Shown here piece by piece: positions 24,388 to 32,265 of a stretch of 33,937 bases of DNA. The first letter of the stretch is position 1; every line of letters begins with the position of its first letter. This stretch comes from Planctomycetota bacterium (lineage in GTDB: Bacteria > Planctomycetota > Planctomycetia > Pirellulales > UBA1268): assembly GCA_016872555.1 (NCBI GenBank), contig VGZO01000044.1, positions 1-33,937 of the forward strand, read 5' to 3'. Under the pieces are notes generated by a model. It saw only the letters and a list, made by a program, of their open reading frames with translations. It was not told the origin of the DNA and ran no database searches. Position numbers and translations under genes: made by a program.

Positions 24388-27300
24388 TCAATCGGCTGCA
24401 TCGCGACCGCGGATCGAGCGGAACTGGGGGCTGGTGACGATCGCCTCGATCGCCGTGCCGACGCGGTGGTCGGCGGCGGCGAGACGCTCCTGGATCGTGT
24501 CGAGGAGCGGCTCGTCGGAGAGCTGCACGCCCCGGCCGAGGGCGTAGCCGAGCAGCTTCCGGCAGAACTGCCGTTCGACGTCGCGGCCGCGCTTCCCCCC
24601 GAGCCAGTCGCGGAGGCCGTCGACGCCTGCCACGGCGGTGCCGTCGGGGAGCGTCGTCCGGTCGTCGATCGGGTGGCCGGCGGCGTCGGCGGTACGGCGC
24701 CGGCCGATGGCGTCGAACCTCTCGAGGGCGAAGCCGTAGGGGTCGATCCGGCGGTGGCAGGTGGCGCACGATTCGTCGGCCGAATGGCGGGCGATCAGCT
24801 CGCGCTCGGAGAGGCCGGCCGGCAGCTCGTCGGCCAGCAGTGGGACGTTTTTCGGCGGCTTGGGGAGCTTCTCGCCGAGGATCACCTCGGAGAGCCAGTT
24901 GCCGCGGAGAATGGGGCTGGTGCGCGAGGCGCCGCTGGTCGTCGCCAGCGTGCTGGCCAGGCCGAGGATCCCGCCGCGGCCGAACGTCCGGACGCCGTCC
25001 ACGCGCCGCCAGTGGCTCCCCTCGACGCCGGGGATGCCGTAGTGGGCGGCCAGAGCGGCGTTGAGGAACGTGTGGTCGGCGTTCACGAGCGAATCGATCG
25101 GCCGGTCGTTGCGGAACAGGTCGTCGAGGAACAGCACCGTCTCCTCCTCCATCGCGGCGCGGAGGGGGTGAAACGTGGGAAATGCCTCGGCGCTCTTCTC
25201 GTCGTGCGTGGCGAACCCATGGACGTGGAGCCACTGCGTGCCGAACTCCTCGGCCAGCCGCCGCGCGCGCGGGTCGGCGCGCATCCGCCGCGTCTGGGCG
25301 ACGAGCACGGCGTCGTCGGCAAGCGCGCCGCTGGCGGCCACCGCCAAAAGCTCGTCGTCGGGGAGCGACGACCAGAGAAACAGGCTCAGCCGCGTCGCCA
25401 ACTCGTATGGTGTGACCGGCGAAGCGGCACTGCCGGCGCCGGGTGCTTCGAGCCTGTAGAGAAACTCCGGCGCCACCAGCACGCTGGCCAGCGTGAGCCG
25501 GATCGCCTCTTCGTGGGAGTGCGACTCGGCGCGGAGGCGCCGGTACAGCCCGCGGAGTCGTTCCTCCTCCGCTGCCGCGAGCGGCCGACGAAACGCCCGG
25601 GCGGCGCGGGCGACGACGGCGTCGACGTGGGCCGGCTCGGTCGCCACCAGCTGCCGCGCGAACGCCTCGGCGCGGGCGACGACGTGGGGGCGCATCGGCG
25701 TGAACGACTGCACGCCGGCGGGGTTGTCTTGCGTGGCGTATTCGATGAGCTGCTCGAGGGCGTCGCGCAGTTCGAGCGGCTCGCGGCTGACGTACTCGAG
25801 CCCTTCCCAGGCCCGGTCGAGCCGGGCGGTCTGCTCGGCGTCGAGGAGGAGCCGGCGGAGGTGGTCGTCTTCGCGGAAGAAGACGTTGAGCGTGACGACC
25901 TCGTCGACCGGGACGATCTTCACGTAGCAGGGGGCCGTGGGAAACAACTCCCGGAACGCGGCGAACCCCTCCTCGATCCGCCGCGCGGCGGGAGACCCCG
26001 GAGCGGCGATCACCGCCGCGCCGGCGCGCAGGCCCGGCTCCCCAGCGGGCGCGCCCCCCACGTGCAGCGCCGGCTGCACGCAGGCCGTCGGCGGAGCCTG
26101 CGGATGGAGCGCGGCGGCGGTGACCAGCTCGCTCCCCGCGGCGAGATCGGCGGGGATCTCAACCGTGAACCGGTCCGGGGCCGCCACACACAGGTCGGCC
26201 GGGCCGACCGCCAAACCATCGGGATGGTGGCCGAACGCACCGGCCCCGGCAGGCGCGGGGGCCGCGAGCCAGGCGCGGAAGCTCGGGGCGAGGACCGGCC
26301 CCGAGGGGGAAAGCAGGAGGCGGGCGAGCGCACCATCGGGGCCGTCGGGGAGTTGGCCGGCCTGCGCCGCGGCGAGGAGGCGCGAGAGCTCGGCAGCGGC
26401 AGCCGCACGCTCGGCGCCGGCCGGTGCGGTGAGCCAGCGGTCGAGGACCGAGCCGGGAGGGATCGCGAGGGCTCCGGTCGGCTGGTCGGGCTCGTGGGCG
26501 AAGTGCCACACGCCGGCGCGGCCGCGGCCGTCGGCGTGGGGATTGCCGGCGAGGATGTCGGGCGACACTTCACCGGCGAGGTGCCAGGTTTCGTCGCCGT
26601 GGGCGATCGTGAGGTCGACGGCGGTGAGGTCGCACACATGGCTGCCGTCGCGCGGCCCGACGACGAGGCAGATCGCGTCGCCGGGCTGCACGGCGACGCC
26701 GGCGAGCGGGCCGGCGGTCTTGGGCTTCGGCTCGTCGGCAAACCCACTGGCCAGCGTCTGGCGGACGCCGCCGCGCCGCACCTCGAGGCTCCAGGTGGTG
26801 CCGTTGCCGCAGCCGACATGGGCGCGTGTCACGACGGAAGAGACCGTCACCGCGCCGGCGACGGGGCTCCGCCAGGCGACGATCACGCGCTTCGTGGGGG
26901 CGGGGTGGACGGCCACGCCGTGGGCGCCGAGCGTGCCGGGGATCTGCACCGACTGATCGGAGGCGTTGGCAACGACACTCAGGGCGTCGGCGGCGACGAA
27001 CCCGCGCACCGCCTCCCAGCCGCCGATCCCACGCTCGGGGGTGGCGAGGAGGTCGAAGTCGACAGGCCCGGCGCCGATCCCCAGCGCCCCGAGCCACCCG
27101 GCCAGGAGCAGCGGATCGACGCCGCGCCGCGCCGCCAGCGCCTCGAGCGCCGGGGGCGCCCCGGTCGCCTCGCGCAGTTCGTCGGCCGCCGCCAGGCTCG
27201 CCGCGGCGCTGCTCGCTAGTTCCTGCCGCCAGCCGGCCAGCGCCGCCGACAAGCGCCCGACGTCGGCCAATGCCACGTCGCCGCGCCCCGGTGCCACCAG

Positions 27301-28533
27301 CCGCGGCCGCTCCCAGACGACGACATCGCCGGCGGCACCCCCGGCGCCGTCGCCACAGTCGCCGGCGTCGAACGAGACGGCGACGGTGGCGCCGGTGGGG
27401 GCGTCGGGGAGGCGGATCCGGAAGTCCTGCCGGGCGACCAGCGGCGACCGCGCCTCGAGCCAGGTCTCGGGGCCGTCGGGGCGGCCGAGGCGCCGGCCGA
27501 TCTGGCCGACCTTGTTGAAGCGCCACAGCGCCCCCTGCCATTGCCGGACGCGCTCGGCGAGGCCCGCGGCGTCGGCCGGCGCGGCCGTGGCGAACGCGCG
27601 GCGGAGGTCGTCGAGTGGCGATGGCGATTCGGCGGGGGCCGGCACCGACAGTGCCGCATGGAGGATCCCGAGGTACTTCGGGCTCAGGCCGCGCTGGGCC
27701 GCGACGGTGGCCACTGCCGACGGATCGGCCGCGAGGCGGCCGCGCTCCTCGACCAGCGCCCCGAGGTACGCGCCGACGGGGAGAAAACCCTCGCGCCCCA
27801 TGTCGAGCTCGATCCCTTGCTCGACAGTCGTCTGCCCGCCGCGGCCGGTGGCTTCGAGCGGCACGGTGAAGGTCCGGTAGATCGCCCGGATCCGCGCGAG
27901 CAATTCGTCGGTGACGTCGCGGTGGGTCGTGCCGGTGGAAAACCCGATCCCGTCGGGCAGGAGCACGGCGTGGTCGGTGACCACCTTGGCGGCGGCCAGG
28001 TACTTCTCGAACAGCGCCGGCGACATCGCCAGCGTCTGGCCGGTGTTGGTGAAGCCTTCGCCGGCGCCGCTGTCGGCGGGAAACTCACGGGCCGGCTCGA
28101 GGCTCTCCAGGCCCGTCAGATCGCGGATCGCGAACGTGTATTCGGCGTTGTTGAGCCGGCGGAGCACGACCCGCCCCGGGTCGCCGGCATGGGCGCGGGC
28201 CTCGGCGCGGAGAAACCCCCCGAGCCAGTCGGCAAGCGCCGTGCGCTCCTCGGCGGTCGGCTGCACCGCTTCGCGCGGCGGCATCTGCCCGGTGACCACC
28301 ATCTCGGTGGCCCGCTGCCAGGTGGCGACGTCGCGCCGCATCGCCTCGGGGGTGAGGTGGGCAAGATCGATATCCCCCTCGACCCGATCCCCGGCGTGGC
28401 ACTCCTGGCAGAACTGCTTCACCAGGGCCGACGGTTCGACCGCCCGGGCGGCGGCACCGCCGCCGAACACACCGATGGCTACGGCCAGAACCCCCGCGAA
28501 TGGCCGCGCGAGCGACGGGACAAAGGCCGGCAT
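24388..28533 (-). CDS. Large cytochrome-like DUF1587/1595/1592/1588/1585 protein
   Basis: The ATG at 28533 with GAGGGG 6 bases upstream is chosen over the frame start at 28599. The product is 1381 aa. A signal segment leads to a planctomycete cytochrome-type domain with FCQECHAGD near residue 43 and an MPP motif near 80. DUF1587 (RRLNNAEYTFAIRDLTGL) lies near 125. The C-terminal third holds DUF1595 (about 960-1020), DUF1592 (about 1040-1150), DUF1588 (about 1180-1270, with a second CxxCH in SCATCHRRIDPYGF near 1256) and DUF1585 (about 1298-1378). Between about 190 and 900 lies a very long beta-rich region unusual for the family, whose members commonly have 750-900 aa. It precedes its DUF1552 partner by 25 bp. 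Function unknown; heme attachment is likely from the CxxCH motifs. Confidence 0.9.
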   Translation of the reverse strand: MPAFVPSLARPFAGVLAVAIGVFGGGAAARAVEPSALVKQFCQECHAGDRVEGDIDLAHLTPEAMRRDVATWQRATEMVVTGQMPPREAVQPTAEERTALADWLGGFLRAEARAHAGDPGRVVLRRLNNAEYTFAIRDLTGLESLEPAREFPADSGAGEGFTNTGQTLAMSPALFEKYLAAAKVVTDHAVLLPDGIGFSTGTTHRDVTDELLARIRAIYRTFTVPLEATGRGGQTTVEQGIELDMGREGFLPVGAYLGALVEERGRLAADPSAVATVAAQRGLSPKYLGILHAALSVPAPAESPSPLDDLRRAFATAAPADAAGLAERVRQWQGALWRFNKVGQIGRRLGRPDGPETWLEARSPLVARQDFRIRLPDAPTGATVAVSFDAGDCGDGAGGAAGDVVVWERPRLVAPGRGDVALADVGRLSAALAGWRQELASSAAASLAAADELREATGAPPALEALAARRGVDPLLLAGWLGALGIGAGPVDFDLLATPERGIGGWEAVRGFVAADALSVVANASDQSVQIPGTLGAHGVAVHPAPTKRVIVAWRSPVAGAVTVSSVVTRAHVGCGNGTTWSLEVRRGGVRQTLASGFADEPKPKTAGPLAGVAVQPGDAICLVVGPRDGSHVCDLTAVDLTIAHGDETWHLAGEVSPDILAGNPHADGRGRAGVWHFAHEPDQPTGALAIPPGSVLDRWLTAPAGAERAAAAAELSRLLAAAQAGQLPDGPDGALARLLLSPSGPVLAPSFRAWLAAPAPAGAGAFGHHPDGLAVGPADLCVAAPDRFTVEIPADLAAGSELVTAAALHPQAPPTACVQPALHVGGAPAGEPGLRAGAAVIAAPGSPAARRIEEGFAAFRELFPTAPCYVKIVPVDEVVTLNVFFREDDHLRRLLLDAEQTARLDRAWEGLEYVSREPLELRDALEQLIEYATQDNPAGVQSFTPMRPHVVARAEAFARQLVATEPAHVDAVVARAARAFRRPLAAAEEERLRGLYRRLRAESHSHEEAIRLTLASVLVAPEFLYRLEAPGAGSAASPVTPYELATRLSLFLWSSLPDDELLAVAASGALADDAVLVAQTRRMRADPRARRLAEEFGTQWLHVHGFATHDEKSAEAFPTFHPLRAAMEEETVLFLDDLFRNDRPIDSLVNADHTFLNAALAAHYGIPGVEGSHWRRVDGVRTFGRGGILGLASTLATTSGASRTSPILRGNWLSEVILGEKLPKPPKNVPLLADELPAGLSERELIARHSADESCATCHRRIDPYGFALERFDAIGRRRTADAAGHPIDDRTTLPDGTAVAGVDGLRDWLGGKRGRDVERQFCRKLLGYALGRGVQLSDEPLLDTIQERLAAADHRVGTAIEAIVTSPQFRSIRGRDAAD

Positions 28534-28795
28534 GGCATCCCCTCTGGCCGCTCCACGTTGAGGGCCGTGCTGCTCCACGGCATCGCGGCGAGCCATCACT
28601 ATAACGCCGGACGAAACCGCCGGGGCCGATGGACTGGCGACGGATCGCCATCATCCCGGGCATCATGCCAGGGGATTGTGCCACACGAGACCGGGAAAAC
28701 GGGCGAAGTCACCGTACCTTCGGCCCGACGTCGATCGGAGCGGCGGTGCCGAGGGTAGAGTGAGGCGTGCACCGGCTCTTTCCGCCGAGGTCCGC
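28534..28795. promoter_or_regulatory. Divergent gap with a candidate -10 for the DUF1592-type gene
   Basis: The 262-bp region separates the leftward DUF1592-type gene from the rightward companion/nucleotidyltransferase pair. Read leftward, TATAGT at plus-strand 28598-28603 resembles a -10 element. It would start transcription about 55-60 bases before the chosen start at 28533, and it coincides with the alternative start at 28599, which argues against that start. A matching -35 is not clear. No promoter stands out for the rightward pair, and no other gene is seen. Confidence 0.3.
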
Positions 28796-29050
28796 ATGCC
28801 CACCCCCTCCCGGCCTGCCGATGGCAGCGTTGTTTTTCCCGACCATCGCGCCCTGATCGCCGCCGACGCGCGGCGGTTTCGGGCGCTGCCGGCTGCCGAG
28901 CGCTGGCGGGAGATCTTCGCCCTGCGGCACTGGGCCGCGCGGCTGGCGCGGTCATCCGCCCGCGGCGACACGATCGGGCGCCTCGAGGATCTCGAGGAGG
29001 CGCGGTGGCAGGCCATCCAGCGGAATCTGTTCACGCGCCATGGCGGATGA
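28796..29050 (+). CDS. Small companion protein upstream of a nucleotidyltransferase
   Basis: The ATG at 28796 follows CGAGG at about 7 bases and gives 84 aa. After a short tail the sequence is helical and charged: DHRALIAADARRFRALPAAE, then RWREIFALRHWAARLARSS and RLEDLEEARWQAIQRNLF. It ends inside the next gene: the last 11 bases (ATGGCGGATGA) contain that gene's start codon, so the two are translationally coupled. The design recalls two-gene toxin-antitoxin pairs with a small helical protein first. It has no detectable sequence likeness to the 69-aa companion at 18813. Function unknown. Confidence 0.72.
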   Translation: MPTPSRPADGSVVFPDHRALIAADARRFRALPAAERWREIFALRHWAARLARSSARGDTIGRLEDLEEARWQAIQRNLFTRHGG

Positions 29051-29618
29051 AACCGGCAGGCCCATCGACGCGATCGAGGCCGCGCTGACGGACGTGGTCG
29101 CGGTCCTGACGAAGGCCAACGTGCCCTACGCGCTGATCGGGGGCCTGGCGACAGGGTACCGGTCGCGCCCGCGGTATACGAAGGATGTCGATCTGATCGT
29201 CGACATTCCCCAGATCACGCTGCCCGCGGTGCTCGCTGCCCTCGGCGGCCTGGGCTTCGAGTTCAACGACCACGACGTCATCGAGGAGCTCGCGCGGCAT
29301 CACATGGCGGTGCTGTGGCGCGACGGGGTGCGTATCGACTGGCTGAAACCGCTCCTGCCCGCGTACCGGCATGTCCTCGAGCGAGCCTGCACGGAACCGG
29401 GGCCGGGGGGGACCCTTCGCGTGGCCACCGCGGAGGGCCTGATCCTCCTGAAACTGTTCGCCTTCCGTCTCCAGGACCAGACCGACATCGAGGCGCTCGT
29501 GGCTGCCAATCGGGGCGCGCTGGACATCGACTGGATCTCGACGGAGTGGCAGACGGTGTTCGAGCCAGATGACCCGCGGCTGCACTGGTTTCTCGGCCTG
29601 CTGTCGATCGACCGCTAG
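29040..29618 (+). CDS. Nucleotidyltransferase-fold protein (AbiEii-like) with complete active site
   Basis: The 192-aa protein has YALIGGLATGYRSRPRYTKDVDLIVDI, with the GG turn and paired acids Asp49 and Asp51, and the third acid Asp100 in GVRIDWL. The C-terminal block AEGLILLKLFAFRLQDQTDIEALV supplies the conserved Lys and QD..D elements of the AbiEii/DUF1814-like group. All visible catalytic positions are present, unlike the gene at 18054. It overlaps its upstream companion by 11 bases. Members of this fold act as toxins or as enzymes that modify a toxin or tRNA. Which applies here cannot be told from sequence alone. Confidence 0.87.
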   Translation: MADETGRPIDAIEAALTDVVAVLTKANVPYALIGGLATGYRSRPRYTKDVDLIVDIPQITLPAVLAALGGLGFEFNDHDVIEELARHHMAVLWRDGVRIDWLKPLLPAYRHVLERACTEPGPGGTLRVATAEGLILLKLFAFRLQDQTDIEALVAANRGALDIDWISTEWQTVFEPDDPRLHWFLGLLSIDR

Positions 29619-29732
29619 CTCTCCGTGGCCCCGACCGGCCGTGTCGCCGCCGGCCCGATGCGGTGTCTCGGCCCGTGCGATACCCTGGGCAGGCGATCCG
29701 TGCCCGGGTGGCACGACTCCAGGAGCGCTGCG

Positions 29733-31121
29733 ATGAACCGAGCCGCCGACCCAATCCCGCACGGCTGCGACTCCGCGCGCCTGTCGCGGCGCCGCGCGGG
29801 AGCCGTCGCCGGAGCGCTCGCGGCCGCGGCGTGGCAGCGCGGCAATGCCCCGCGCGCGGAAGCACCGGCAGGCGGCGGCCGGCCGGTGGTGTTCGTCGGT
29901 GGCGAGGTGCTGCCGATCTCGGCGCCGCCGATCGCGGTGGGGACCGTGATCGTCACCGCGGGGAGGATCACCGCCGTCGGCCCTGCGGCGACCACGGCCG
30001 TGCCCGCCGACGCCGAGCGGATCGACTGCACGGGCAAGGTGGTGATGCCGGGGCTCGTCGACACCCACAGCCATGTCGGCGGCGGCTGGGGAGGTGACTC
30101 GAGCGCGCCGATCCAGCCCGACGTCCGCGTCCTCGACAGCATCAACGTCCGCGACGCCGGGTTTCGCAAGTGCCGCGCCGGCGGGCTCACGACGCTCAAC
30201 ATCATGCCCGGCTCCGGGCATCTCCTCTCCGGCCAGACGATCTATGCCAAGCTCCGCCGGGCGACGACGATCGACGACTTTCTCATCCGCGATCAGGCGG
30301 GCCGGATCGTCGCCGGGATGAAGATGGCCAACGGCACCAACTCGCAGAGGGACCCGCCGTTTCCCGGCACGCGTTCCAAGTCGGCGGCGCTGGTGCGGCA
30401 GAAGTTCCTCGCCGCCGATGCCTACCGCCGCAAGCTCGCCGCGGCCGGTGGCGACGCGGCCAAGACCCCCGACCGCGACCTCGAACTGGAGGGGCTCGTC
30501 GAGGTGCTCGACGGCCGGCGCGTCGTCCACCACCACTGCCACCGCGCCGACGACATCCTCACGGTCCTGCGCCTCAAGGAGGAATTCGGCTTCAAGGTCG
30601 TCCTCCACCATGTCAGCGAGGCCTGGAAGGTGGCGGAGCAGTTGGCCCGCGCCAGTGTCGGCTGCTCGGTGATCGTCGTCGACGCTCCCGGCGGGAAGAT
30701 CGAGGCGGCGGAGATGTCGCTGGCCACAGGCGCGATCCTCGAGCGCGCGGGGGTACCGGTGGCGTTTCACACCGACGATCCCGTCACCGATTCGCGGCTC
30801 TTTTTCCGGGCCGCGGCGCTGGCGGTGCGGGCCGGGATGTCGCGCGACAAGGCGCTCGAGGCGCTGACCCTCGCCGGAGCGCGGATGCTCGAGCTCGACG
30901 CGCGGATCGGGTCGCTCGAGGTCGGCAAGGATGGCGACTTGATCGTGCTCTCGGGGGATCCGCTGGCCCTGCGCACCAAGGTGCTGGGCACCTGGGTCGA
31001 GGGAGTGCGGGTCTTCGACCGCGACGATCCCGATGACCGGCTGTTCGCCGTCGGCGGTTACGGCGCCGGCCACGACCAGCGCGCCCACGGCTGTTGCACC
31101 GACAACCGGCTCAACGAATAG
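29733..31121 (+). CDS. Exported imidazolonepropionase-like amidohydrolase
   Basis: The ATG at 29733 has AGGAG 7 bases upstream; 462 aa. The N-terminus LSRRRAGAVAGALAAAAW is a twin-arginine-like signal, so the enzyme is probably exported. The amidohydrolase barrel shows GKVVMPGLVDTHSHVGGGWGG (HxH near residues 111-113), then VVHHHCHRADD, VVLHHVSE and VAFHTDDPVTDSR with metal-binding His and Asp. The C-terminal beta-domain reads RIGSLEVGKDGDLIVLSGDPL. Relatives hydrolyse cyclic amides or peptides, and the substrate is unknown here. The class V aminotransferase gene begins 4 bp after its stop, so the two are probably one transcript. The pairing may hint at amino-acid or amide turnover. Confidence 0.9.
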   Translation: MNRAADPIPHGCDSARLSRRRAGAVAGALAAAAWQRGNAPRAEAPAGGGRPVVFVGGEVLPISAPPIAVGTVIVTAGRITAVGPAATTAVPADAERIDCTGKVVMPGLVDTHSHVGGGWGGDSSAPIQPDVRVLDSINVRDAGFRKCRAGGLTTLNIMPGSGHLLSGQTIYAKLRRATTIDDFLIRDQAGRIVAGMKMANGTNSQRDPPFPGTRSKSAALVRQKFLAADAYRRKLAAAGGDAAKTPDRDLELEGLVEVLDGRRVVHHHCHRADDILTVLRLKEEFGFKVVLHHVSEAWKVAEQLARASVGCSVIVVDAPGGKIEAAEMSLATGAILERAGVPVAFHTDDPVTDSRLFFRAAALAVRAGMSRDKALEALTLAGARMLELDARIGSLEVGKDGDLIVLSGDPLALRTKVLGTWVEGVRVFDRDDPDDRLFAVGGYGAGHDQRAHGCCTDNRLNE

Positions 31122-31125
31122 CCCG

Positions 31126-32256
31126 ATGCTCGACGACGCCTCGCGCCGGCGTGACTTTCCGTCACTGGCCGGCATCACCTACCTCAACACCGCCGCGGAG
31201 GGAATCCCGCCGCCGGCGGTCGCCGAGGCGCTGGCCCGCTACGCCGCCGACAAACTTCTCGGCATGGATGGCCGCGAGCCCCATGGCCGGGTCCACACGC
31301 TGGCCCGCCGCCGCGCCGCGGAGCTGCTCGGCCTGGCGACCGACGACGTCGCCCTCTGCTCGTCGAGCTCCGAGGCGTTCAACCTGGCGGCGCTGGCGCT
31401 CGCTCCCCGCGATGGCGACGAGGTGGTCGTCAACGACCTCGATTTCCCCGCCGGGGCGACCCCCTGGCTGCAACCGTCGTCCCGGGCCACGGTGCGCGTC
31501 TGGCGCCACCGCGACGGCCGCCTGCACACCGAGGACCTGGCGCGCGAGCTCTCGGCGCGGACGCGGCTGGTGACGGTGTCGCTGGTCAGTTTCTATAACG
31601 GCTTCCTCCTCGATCTCGCCGCGACCGCCGCCGTCGTCCGCCGCCACTCCCCGGCGCTCGTGGCCGTCGACGTGACGCAGGCGCTCGGGCGGATTCCGCT
31701 CGATCTGTCCGCGGCCGACCTCGTCGTGTCGAGCACGCACAAGTGGATCCTCGCCACCCATGGCGGAGGGATCGTCGGCGTGCCGCCGCACCGCAAGGGC
31801 GAGTGGACCGTGCCGGCCGGGGGCTGGTTCCATCTCGAAGACGCGTTCGGACCCGACCGTTTCGCGCGTGCCGTCAGCCGGCCGGGGGCGGCCGGATTCG
31901 CCGTCGGCATGCCCAACTACCCGATGGCCTACGCGCTCGAGGCGGCGCTTGCCTACGTCGGCGGGATCGGCGTCGCGGCGATCGACGCCCACGCGCGGCC
32001 GCTTGTGATGCACTGCCTGGAGGGGCTGCGGGGCTTGCCGGTCGAGCTGCTGTCGCCGAGCGATCCCGGGCACCTCGCCGGGATCCTCGCCTTCCGCCAC
32101 CCCCGCGCCGAGGCGATCCACGGCGTGCTGCACCGTGCCGGGATCCACGTCATGCACACGGCCGGCCGGATGCGCGTGGCGATCCATGGCTACAACACCG
32201 CCGCCGACGTCGAGCGGTTTCTCGCGGTACTCGCCTTGGCGCTGGCAGCGGTGTGA
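31126..32256 (+). CDS. Class V PLP-dependent aminotransferase family protein
   Basis: The ATG at 31126 lies 4 bp after the amidohydrolase stop; 376 aa. The PLP lysine is Lys206 in SSTHKWILATHGGG, and the cofactor aspartate is in AVDVTQALGRIPLD. Other fold features are ITYLNTAAEGIPPPAV at the N-terminus and ALCSSSSEAFNLAALAL, the phosphate-binding stretch. No cysteine occupies the region expected for a cysteine desulfurase nucleophile, so it is more like the isopenicillin N epimerase/kynureninase-type branch. There is no signal peptide, so it should be cytosolic, unlike its operon partner. The substrate is unknown. Confidence 0.88.
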   Translation: MLDDASRRRDFPSLAGITYLNTAAEGIPPPAVAEALARYAADKLLGMDGREPHGRVHTLARRRAAELLGLATDDVALCSSSSEAFNLAALALAPRDGDEVVVNDLDFPAGATPWLQPSSRATVRVWRHRDGRLHTEDLARELSARTRLVTVSLVSFYNGFLLDLAATAAVVRRHSPALVAVDVTQALGRIPLDLSAADLVVSSTHKWILATHGGGIVGVPPHRKGEWTVPAGGWFHLEDAFGPDRFARAVSRPGAAGFAVGMPNYPMAYALEAALAYVGGIGVAAIDAHARPLVMHCLEGLRGLPVELLSPSDPGHLAGILAFRHPRAEAIHGVLHRAGIHVMHTAGRMRVAIHGYNTAADVERFLAVLALALAAV

Positions 32257-32265
32257 GGTCGGTCG

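Noticed and set aside
24220-27219. A 999-codon plus-strand frame opposite the DUF1592-type and DUF1552 genes
   Set aside because: Same compositional cause; no recognisable motif, and the minus-strand frame carries all the conserved domains.
28534-28599. Upstream start for the DUF1592-type protein at 28599
   Set aside because: The ATG at 28533 has a ribosome site and places the signal peptide at the N-terminus; the upstream start coincides with a likely -10 element.
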